DNA of 64,000 nt, from positions 15,838,501 to 15,902,500 of the forward strand of contig NC_134963.1 in the NCBI RefSeq assembly GCF_965638725.1, read 5' to 3'. This document shows positions 1 through 8,508 of the stretch, one piece after another. Every line of letters starts with the position of its first letter. Position 1 is the first letter of the stretch. The stretch is from Aptenodytes patagonicus. Lineage: Eukaryota; Chordata; Aves; Sphenisciformes; Spheniscidae. Both the position numbers and the translations under genes were made by a program. A model generated the notes under the pieces. It had not been told where the DNA came from. It saw only the letters and a list, made by a program, of their open reading frames with translations, and searched no databases.

Positions 1-729
1 GGAACCCCTTCTCCTGGGCAGGACCCCCCCCCCCGGCTGGGGTCCCCCTCTCGGGGAGGTCCCCCTCTCCCTGGGGAGCGAGTGCCGCTGTGTGTGAACT
101 GGCGGTGGGAGGGTGAGCCCGGTGTCCCTGGTGCCTCTGCCCTGTCCCCTGCCACTGTCCCCTCTCCCCGGCGCCCTGCCCCTGCCCCTGTCCTCCAGCC
201 CCTGTGCCTGAGCCATCACCCTGTCCCCGTCTCTGCCCCCTGCCCCTGCCCCACTTCCATCCCCGTTCCCACATCTGTCCCCTGTCCCCATCTCCCATCC
301 CTGTTGCTGTCCCCATCGCTGTCCCCTCTCCTGCCACCTGCCCCCTTATCATCATTTCCCACCCCTGCCCCATGGCCCCATGCCCCCCATACCCCCCCGT
401 GTCCTCCCATAGCCCCCATAGCCCCATGCCCTGCTGCATGCCCCATGCCCTCCCGTACCCTCCAGACCCCCCATACCCCTCCATGCCCCCCCATACCCTC
501 TAGTACCCCCATACCTCCCATGTCCCTCCATACCCCCTTATGCCCCCGTACCCTCCCGTGCCCCCCCATAACCCCCATGCCCCCCCGTACTCCCCCGTGC
601 CCCCCCGTCCCCCCCAAGTCCCCCCGTGCCCCCATACCCCTCCCATGCCCCCCACACTCCCCCATACCCCCCAAGTCCCCCCGCGACCCCTATAACCCCC
701 ATACCCCCCCCCCGCGCCCCCCCGCCCCG
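1..729. repeat. C-rich degenerate tandem repeat, no gene
   Basis: From about 200 to 715 the plus strand is a degenerate array of short C-rich units such as TGCCCC, CCATACCCCC and CCCCCGTGCCC. It is open in several frames only because it lacks A/T-rich stop codons. The implied Pro-rich or Gly-rich proteins have no domain, no splice logic and no family resemblance. I see no 3' end of an upstream gene here. Confidence 0.7.
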
Positions 730-1000
730 CTCTCGGGGGCGGCGGCGGGCGCTGACCGGGCGGGCAGGGGGCGGCGCGCAGGGTCCAAGGCCGGCCGGGG
801 CGGGCCGGGGCGGGCCGGGGGAGGCGCTCCGGGGCCTCCGCAACCTGCCGCCGCCCCGGCCGGCCGTCAGAGGCGGCGCATCCCCCAGCCGGGGCCGGGG
901 CACCATGAGCGGCCGCGTCGGGGACCTCAGCCCGCGGCAGGCGGAGGCGCTGGCCCAGGTGAGCCGGTACCGGCAGAGCCGGGGGATGCTGGGGGGGGGG
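730..1000 (+). promoter_or_regulatory. SEC14L2: CpG-rich promoter and first exon region of SEC14L2
   Basis: Base composition changes abruptly from C-rich repeat to dense CpG sequence around 730, with repeated GGGGCGGGCC elements that could bind Sp/KLF factors. The SEC14L2 start codon at 905 lies inside it. No TATA box is evident, as expected for a CpG-island promoter. The exact transcription start cannot be read. Confidence 0.6.
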
Positions 1001-4000
1001 AGGAGGGGAGGGAGCGGGGCCGGGCGGAGCCGCCCGGATGCGCTCCTGCATCCGCTGCCCTCCGCGGCGACGGGCATCGCCCCGCGCTCCCGGCCCCGGC
1101 CCCGGGGTGCTCCTGCTGCCCCAACCCGCCGCTTCCCCCCACCCCCCCCACCCCCCCGGAGCCCAAACCCACGGGCTGAGCCCCCCCCGCCCCGTGGCGC
1201 TGCCCACTGGGGAAGGACCGTCCCGGGTGGGTCCCGGGGGTCTCGCCAGCTGGACCATCCCGCCGGCGGCCCCCCAGGACCGGGCACTGGCGAGCCCCCC
1301 CATCCCTCTCCCATCCTTCCTGCTGGTCCCGCCGGCGGCTGAGAAACCTCCCGCCCCACCGCGGGGCTCCCGGGGCAAAGGATGCCCGGCTGAACCGGCG
1401 GCGGTCGCCCACCGTGGTGGCCATGCCACCCAAGGCCACCTCCGACGCCTTCACCGGCACCTCGCCGGGGCGCCAGGCCTCATCCAGGTTTATTCCACCC
1501 CACCAAGAGGGCAACAGCGCCGGCTTTATCTTATCGCTGCGTTTCCAACCCAACCAAACTCCAGCCGCGGGCGATGACCCCAGCGGGCTCCGGAGGCTGG
1601 CGGGGCAGGAGCAGGCACGGGGCATGGAGCCGAAACCCTCCCGGTGCCAAGGCGGCGATGGGTGGGTGAGAAAGGCAAGCTGCGAAACCCATCCGCCAGC
1701 ACCTTGTTTTTCTCAGGGTGATGAAGCTAATCCCGGGTTTAATTACACCTAAACTCAGCAGGAGATAATCTAATCAGCCTCATTAAGGGGAGGTCCTGGA
1801 CTGGTACGGAGATTTGGGCTGTAGCCTGGCCTGGGTGAGCGGGGCCGCGTGCTGAGGATGCCCTGGCTCCCCCAAACCCCCCCAGTTCTGCACCCTGCCA
1901 CCCTCCTACCCGCTCCAGGCTGGCCAGGGGGGCTGTGACTCGCTGGGATGTCAGTGGAGCAGAGGGACACGCGGTGACTGTCCGGTGACCGGCTCCATCC
2001 CAAAAGGATGCCGCCGGTGATGGCAGAGGAGGGGACCAGTCCACCTGGTCCCTGTGGGGCGAGGGTGGCCGGCGGGACCCTCCCTGGGGGGAGCCGGGTG
2101 GGTGGCAGCCCCCACTCACACCCTTGCGCAAGGGGACTGGCTTGGGGACACCCGGTGCTTGGTGGCCAGCCTGGGGACGGTCCCCTGCCAGGGAGGAGAG
2201 CAGAGACCGGCCACTCATGACGGCTGCATGTGGCAGCAGGGATGGAGTGTGGGGTGTCCCTTCTCTCCTGGGACAGTTCCCAATCCTGTCTGGGACTTTT
2301 TTTGGGGGGGGGGACAGGGAGGGGACAGACCTCCAGCCTTGGTGCTTTTGGGGTGGGAATGGAGACCCCTCCGCCAACGGTGCCTCTTCTCCCTGCAGTT
2401 TCGGGAGAACCTGCAGGACGTGCTGCCCTCCCTGCCCTCCCAGGATGACTATTTTCCTCCTGAAATGGCTCCGAGGTAACCCCAGGGTGGGGGGAACACA
2501 TGGGGGGGGGGGGGGGCTGGAAGACCCCATGGGGGGGCTGTGGAGCTGGGGACGCTGGCAGCGGGCTGAGCTCTCTGCTCTCTTGCAGCGCGCTGCTTTG
2601 ACCTGCCCAAGTCGGAGGCGATGCTCCGCAAGGTGAGAGGGCACCCTGCTTTTTGGGGGGACCCCCCCATACTGCCGTCAAGCTCCCAGTTGTCACCTGG
2701 GAGGGGACAGCGTGCCATGGGCCACCAGCCAGCCCAGCTCTCCCAACAAGGGTGACCTGCCCATGGGGTGCACCCCATCCCATGGGATGGGGGGTCCCCA
2801 AATCCCCTCATCTTGGCTTGCTCTGCCCCCCCCCCCCCCCCCCCCCCTTCACAGCACGTCGAGGTCCGCAAGCACATGGACGCCGACAACATCATCGCCT
2901 GGGAGGCCCCCGAGGTGGGTGTCCCCAGCCCTGGGGTGGGTGTCCCTGGAGGGGACTGTCCCCCCTCTCTGGGGGGTGTGTGTGGGGTGCACGGTCCCCC
3001 TGAGCCCCCTCTGCTCCCACAGGTGATCAGGAAGTACATGTCGGGGGGGATGTGCGGCTACGACCGGGAGGGCAGCCCCATCTGGGACGAGATCATCGGG
3101 CCGCTGGACGCCAAGGGGCTGCTCTTCTCCGCCTCCAAGCAGGACCTGCTCAAGAACAAGTTCCGCGACTGCGAGGTGCTGCGGTGCGAGTGCGAGCAGC
3201 AGAGCCAGAAGGTGGGTGCCCTGGCCTGCCCCGCACCCTGCCTGCCCACGCCGTGCCAGCCCCACGCCCTGCCTGCCCACGCCGTGCCAGCCCCACGCCC
3301 TGCCTGCCCACGCCATGCCAGCCCCGCACCCTGCCTGCCCGCACCCTGCCTGCCCACGCTGTGCCAGCCCCGCACCCTGCCTGCCCGCACCCTGCCTGCC
3401 CACCCGTGCCAGCCCCGCACCCTGCCTGCCCGCACCCTGCCTGCCCCGTGCCGTGCCAGCCCCGCCAGCCCATCTCACCGCTGTCCCCACCAGCCGGTGG
3501 CCCCACCAGCCCCGCAAGACCACGTCTGGTCCATCCCTACCAGCCAACGTCCTCCCCCGCCCCCTAGGCCCACGTCCAGTCCGTCCCCACCAGCCCGTGT
3601 CCCTGCCAGCCCCACAAGTCCACGTCCTGTCCGTCCCGCCGCAGACCGTGTCCCTGCCAGCCCCGTAAGTCCATGTCTGGTCCAGCCCCACCACCCAATG
3701 TCCTCCCCAGCCCCCTAAGTCCATCCCCACCAGCCCATGTCCCCCAGCCCGTGTCCCTGTCCCAGCACCCGCACCAGCCCGCGATGCCCCTTCTCCCCAC
3801 ACCAACACTTGGGAGGAGGCTCTGGCCGGGCGGGACCAGCCCCTCGGGGACCACCCCGTCCCCAGGCCTGGCCGGGAGCCCCCCCTCCCGCGGGTCCCCG
3901 CAGGGGCCGGGCGCTGCCTGAGCCTGCCCCCCCCCCCCTCCTCCCATCCCAGCTGGGCAAGAAGATCGAGATGGTGCTGATGGTCTACGACTGTGAGGGC

Positions 4001-5594
4001 CTGGGCTTGAAGCACCTCTGGAAGCCAGCCGTGGACGCGTACGGGGAGGTGAGGGGCTCCCTGCCCGACCCCCCCTTCCCCGGCCGGGGATCATGGCCGT
4101 CCCCGCTGCGGGCTGCGGCGGTGACGCAGGGACCCGGGCTGACTCATGGCCCCGAGGGATGATGCAAGAGCAGGTCCCTGGCAGTGCCCTGCACCCCCCC
4201 CAGCATTTTTGGGGTAGGGGTCCCTGCCCGCGCCCCTTGGTGCTCCCCCCATGCCCTATTGGGTACGTGGGACGGAAGGATGACCTGAAGCTCTTCCTCG
4301 TCCTGCAGCTCCTGTCCATGTTTGAGGAGAAATTACCCCGAGTCCCTCAAGCGCCTGTTTATTGTGAAGGGTGAGTTTGGCCCCGGGGTCCCCACTCTCC
4401 CCGGCCGGGTGCTGACCCCCACCCTAACGCCCCCCGTCCGCCCCCCAGCCCCCAAGATCTTCCCCGTGGCCTACAACCTCATCAAGCACTTCCTGAGCGA
4501 GGACACCCGCAAGAAGGTCGTGGTCCTGGGATGTGAGTCCTGACCCCCTCCCCAGGGTGTCCCCCGGCTGGGGGTGGAGCGGTGGCAGCCGAAAAGGGGG
4601 TGCCATGTACCCCTTCCGCTTTCGTCCCACCCAGGGGTGAAACCCCAACCCTGGGGGGGGGGGGGGGTGTCCCCGGCTGGGCTGGGGCTCTCCGCAGGGG
4701 TCACAGCCCCCCCAAACCCTGCTGTCCTCCACCCCACCAGCCAACTGGAAGGAGGTCCTGCAGAAGTACATTGACCCCGAGCAGATTCCGGTGGAATACG
4801 GGGGCACCTTGATGGACCCCAACGGGGACCCTAAGTGCCCGAGCAAGGTAGGAGAAGCCCCCCCGCCCCGGGTTCCTTGGGGGGGGTGTGCACGGGTCGT
4901 CCCCCCATACCCACGTCCATCTCCCATCCCCTTCCAGATCAACTACGGGGGGGACGTGCCCCAGCACTACTACGTGCGGGACCAGCTGGCGCAGCAGTAC
5001 GAGCACACGGTGGTGGTCAACCGCGGCTCGTCCCACCAGGTCGAGTACGAGATCCTCTTCCCCGGCTGCGTCCTCAGGTGAGGAGGGGGGCTCCACGCCA
5101 CGGGGCTGGGGCGACAACGGTGGGTGTCCCCAGCCCTGCCGCGGGACCCACGGCTCCTTCCGGCACAGGTGGCAGTTCAGGTCGGAGGGAGCCGACGTGG
5201 GTTTCGGGGTGTACCTGAAGACCAAGATCGGGGAGCGGCAGCGGGCGGGCGAGATGACCGAGGTCTACCCCAACCAACGCTACAACTCCCACATGGTGCC
5301 CGAGGACGGCTCCATCACCTGCTCCACGCCCGGCATCTGTGAGCGCCTTCCCCCTTCCCCGAGGCGCTGGGGACACACACACACACCCCCCCGGGGTGCT
5401 CCCCGTGCCCCTGACACCCCCCCCCCCCCCGTCTTCCCCCAGATGTCCTGCGCTTCGACAACACCTACAGCTACCTCCACGCCAAGAGGGTGAGCTACAG
5501 CGTGGAGGTGCTCCTGCCCGACGCCGCCTCCGCCCAGCAGATCCAGAAGCTGGGGACAGGGTCACCGAGGTGGCCCTCAACCACAGCCCCTAGC
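905..5594 (+). CDS. SEC14L2: SEC14-like lipid-binding protein 2 (with frame disruptions)
   Basis: Cytosolic SEC14 family protein that binds and transfers hydrophobic ligands (tocopherol, squalene, phospholipids). Exons: 905-958, 2399-2475, 2589-2632, 2855-2914, 3023-3211, 3953-4048, 4309-4370, 4449-4532, 4741-4847, 4938-5077, 5169-5338, 5443-about 5570 or 5594, all with GT-AG borders. The start gives [12 protein letters not shown], the family N-terminus. A CRAL-TRIO N segment is followed by the lipid-binding lobe ([23 protein letters not shown]) and a C-terminal GOLD domain ([20 protein letters not shown]). Residues such as VPVEYGGT-like PVEYGGT and position just before MTFP1 favour L2 over L3/L4. 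Two one-base insertions relative to the expected protein break the frame: T-run 2452-2455 in exon 2 and A-run 4330-4332 in exon 7. The expected stop is also not reached in the main frame. Everything else is intact, so assembly error is likelier than pseudogenisation. Confidence 0.85.
3214..3475. repeat. Minisatellite in SEC14L2 intron 5
   Basis: Units of roughly 15-45 bp built from CCCTGCCTGCCC and GTGCCAGCCCC alternate through the start of intron 5. A looser related CCAGCCC pattern continues to about 3790. It contains no splice-competent exon. Confidence 0.8.
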
Positions 5595-5908
5595 GACGGC
5601 CCCCCCCCCCCCCCCCAACGGCCCCTGGCGTCCCCCGTCCCCCCTCCCCCCCACCGCCGCGGGGGACCCCGAGGCCCCCCGCTGCTCCGTGCCCCCCAGG
5701 AGGGCCGGGTGCCCCGTCCCAGCGCGGCGGCCGGGAGGATGGAGAAACGAGGGGGGGGGGGGGACCGAGCCCCCGGAGCTCACGGACCGAGGCGGGGCGG
5801 GGAGGGGGGGCTGAGCGGGGCCGGAGGGGGCCCGGAGCGCCCGGGTTCCCCCCCTCGCTGTGCTTACGCGGGTCCCGTGCCCGCCCGCTGCCGCGTGGGG
5901 CGGGGGGG

Positions 5909-5914
5909 AGTAAA
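5909..5914 (+). terminator. SEC14L2: Candidate poly(A) signal of SEC14L2 (AGTAAA)
   Basis: AGTAAA is a known functional variant of AATAAA. It lies about 320 bases after the candidate stop at 5592-5594 and about 380 bases before the next gene starts. No AATAAA occurs between them. Confidence 0.5.
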
Positions 5915-5979
5915 GGGATGGACCGAGCTGGGTCTCCTCTGCTTTTTGTCCCCCCCCGCCCCGCAACCGGCCCCGCTGC

Positions 5980-6290
5980 CCACGGCCCGCTCCGGCCCCC
6001 GCCCCGCCCACGCGGCCGCCGGTGACGCAGGGCCGCGCGGCCCGCCCCCGCCGCGGGTCACGTGCGCAGCCAGGCCCCGCCCCTCCCCCCCCCCCCCCCC
6101 CCCCCCCCCCCCCGCAGCCGCCGCCGCCGCCGCCGCCGCCCGCCATCTCGCAGCCGGGCGGGGGCCGCGCCCGGCGATTCCCGCCCTGCGCCGGCGCGCG
6201 CTGCGGGGCGGGGTTTGGTGACGCGCGCCCGGGGGCGGGCGGGCTCGTGCGGCGGCGGCGGGAGCGGCGGCGGCGGCGGGAGCGCGCGCC
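5980..6290 (+). promoter_or_regulatory. MTFP1: CpG-island promoter of MTFP1 with E-box/NRF1-like site
   Basis: Dense CpG sequence immediately before the MTFP1 start. TCACGTG at 6058-6064 is an E-box of the USF/TFE type and runs into GTGCGCA, a half-site of the NRF1 motif common at nuclear genes for mitochondrial proteins. A 29-base C homopolymer at 6085-6113 and CCG repeats follow. The factor assignments are motif inference only. Confidence 0.5.
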
Positions 6291-7837
6291 ATGGGGGCGG
6301 CGGAGCGCGACCTCTACCGGGACACGTGGGTCCGCTACCTGGGTGAGCACCGGCACCGGCACCGGGCACCGCATCGGGCACCAGGCACTGACACCGGGCA
6401 CTACGCCGGGCACCGGGTCCCGCACACCGGGCACCGGGTCAGGCACTGGGCACTGCGTCGGGTACCGGGCACTGACACCCGCCACCGGTAGCGGGCACTG
6501 CGCCGGGCACTAGACACCGGGCACCGCGTTGGGCACCGGGTCAGGCGCCGGGTACTGGGCACCGACACCCGGCACCGGTACCGGGCACCGGGTACCGCAC
6601 CGGGTAGTGGGCACTGACACCCGGCACCGGTACTGGGCACTGGGCACCGCACCGGGTACTGACACCTGTCCTCGGGCACTGACACCGGGTACTGCACCGG
6701 CTACCGGGTGCTGACACCCAGCACCAACACCGAGTACCGGTACCGGATACCAGCACCGCACACCGGGCACTGACACTGGGTACCAGTACTGCAACACCGG
6801 CACCGATACCGGGTACCAGCACCACGCAGCGGCCACCGGTCACTGTCACCGGGACTGTGCACCAGCACCGATACCGGGTACTGGCACCATGCACCGGCAC
6901 CACGCACTGACACTGGTCACTGGCACCGGGTACCGGTCACAGCCACCGGTACCAGCACCGGGCACTGTCACTGGTCACCGACAGCCCAGCCGTCCGGTGG
7001 CAGCGGGGGTCCAAGGTGACCCGGCTGCTCCGAACCCCCCTGTGCAGGATCCGTCCCTGCCGCCGGCCCACCCCGCTCCCGGTGGCACGGGGACGCGGCC
7101 GGTCCCCAGCCCCGCTGACCCCCCCGACCCCCAGGTTACGCCAACGAGGTGGGCGAGTCCTTCCGCCCGCTGGTGCCGGTGCCGCTGGTGTGGGCCAGCT
7201 ACGGCGTGGCCTCCGCCTACGTGACCGCCGACGCCATCGACAAGGGCCGGAGAGCTGCTGCCGTGAGTGTCGCCCCCTCCCCACCCCTCCAGCCTCTCCC
7301 CCCCCACCCCGCTGACCCCCCGTCCCCCTCAGGCCCACGCGCAGGACCCCGCGCAGGCCACGCGGGTGGGGGTGGCCGTGGTGGACCACCTTCGTCTGGC
7401 AGAGCCTGGCCTCGGTGGCCATCCCCGGCGTCACCATCAACCGCCTCTGCGCCGCCTCGCTGGCCCTGCTGGGCGCCCTCACCCGCTGGCCCCTGCCCCT
7501 CCGCCGGTGGACCACCACCGCCCTGGGGCTGGCCGCCATCCCCCTCATCATCACCCCCATCGACAGGTAAGAGATGAGCAGGGTGAGGCTGCGCTAAGCC
7601 TGGTTTTGGCAGGGCTGGGACCTCGGTGACAGTAGGGACGGGGTCTCAGGGGGATTAGGGACAGGCCAGCCAGCCCCCCCCCTGCCTCGGCACAACCGCA
7701 TTAACCATACCCCAGGGACCCGCCCGGGACCCCCCTCACCCCCTCTCCCCTCCCACCGCAGGACGGTGGATTTCCTGATGGACTCCAGCCTCCGCAAGCT
7801 CTACAGGGTGCCGGGAGAGCCCCCGGCCCCACACTGA
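6291..7837 (+). CDS. MTFP1: Mitochondrial fission process protein 1
   Basis: Inner mitochondrial membrane protein (MTP18) that promotes DRP1-dependent mitochondrial fission. Exons: 6291-6342, 7135-7262, 7333-7566, 7762-7837, all GT-AG. The product starts MGAAERDLYRDTWVRYLG and contains the family signatures YANEVGESFRPLVP, SYGVASAYVTADAIDKG, WTTTALGLAAIPLIITPIDR and VDFLMDSSLRKLY, with hydrophobic stretches compatible with membrane insertion. About 162 residues; the human protein has 166. Exon 3 carries one extra base around 7384-7388 (GGACCACC), between VAVVD and TFVWQSLASVAIPG, both of which are conserved. This breaks the frame as written, although both sides are perfectly preserved. SEC14L2 lies head-to-tail upstream, as in human. 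Confidence 0.95.
6343..7010. repeat. Degenerate minisatellite filling MTFP1 intron 1
   Basis: Nearly the whole of intron 1 consists of variants of a short unit, approximately CACCGGGTACTGG / GGGCACTGACACC, repeated dozens of times with heavy substitution. The intron ends at 7134 in a normal AG acceptor. No exon-like sequence lies inside it. Confidence 0.85.
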
Positions 7838-7958
7838 GCCCCCCCAGGCTGGGGAAACTGAGGCACGCTGCTGATTTTGGGGTGCTGTGACCCATCTACT
7901 GTGAACCCTCGCTCAGGTAGTGACCCCGGAGCGGCCGCCCTGCCCCACGGCTGGTCCT

Positions 7959-7964
7959 AATAAA
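7959..7964 (+). terminator. MTFP1: Poly(A) signal of MTFP1 (AATAAA)
   Basis: Canonical AATAAA 122 bases after the MTFP1 stop codon, giving a short 3' UTR. The following 540 bases to the end of the next gene show no coding or repeat structure. Confidence 0.85.
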
Positions 7965-8502
7965 CCATTTCAAGGCTGACCCTGTGCTGGGTGATGCTTG
8001 GGCACTCGTGGTGGTGCTGGAGCTGGCGGGGACCCGCCGCCACATCCCCTCCTGGGGGGAGAGGGGGACAACGACACATGGGTCCAGCTGGGTCCCAACC
8101 CCCAGGCCCAGCACCCTATGGGCATCTCCTCCCTGGGATGGGGGGGGGGGGTCCCTGCACCCCCAATCACCCCAACAGCAGCCCCAGGTTCGAGCTGGAA
8201 CCCCTCCATCCCTCCACAGCCGCTACAAGCCTCATGGGACATACTGGGGACTGTCCCCAAGGAGCTGCCACCATGTCCAAGATCTTTGGTGATGCCTTCA
8301 GGGACCCAAATCCCCCCAACCAGGAGCCACCAGCTCCGCCAACACAGGCTGGGGCCGTGCCACCGCACCTGGAAGCCACATCTCCTGGTACCAGGAGGTA
8401 CCACCAGGAGATACGGCTTCCAGGCACAGTGGCATGTCCCCAGCCCATGGTGACATCCACATGGTACCACCAGGAGAAGCTTTAGAGAAAAGAAAACCAC
8501 CT

Positions 8503-8508
8503 TTTATT
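8503..8508 (-). terminator. Poly(A) signal overlapping the ZP-like gene's stop codon
   Basis: On the minus strand the coding sequence ends CCC CAA TAA AAG. The stop TAA (8504-8506) is thus contained in the AATAAA hexamer, so the 3' UTR would be only about 15-30 bases. Very short 3' UTRs are known for vertebrate ZP genes. Confidence 0.75.

Noticed and set aside
82-1179. A long Pro-rich open frame at the start of the window
   Set aside because: It runs through C-rich tandem repeat into the SEC14L2 promoter and exon 1 in another frame. Low-complexity artefact.
905-5594. SEC14L2 as a pseudogene
   Set aside because: All splice sites and nearly all residues are intact. The two clear disruptions are single-base changes in homopolymers, which fit assembly error better than decay.
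905-5594. Assignment to SEC14L3 or SEC14L4
   Set aside because: [19 protein letters not shown] and FPVAYNLIK match L2 better, and the gene sits directly before MTFP1 as L2 does in human.
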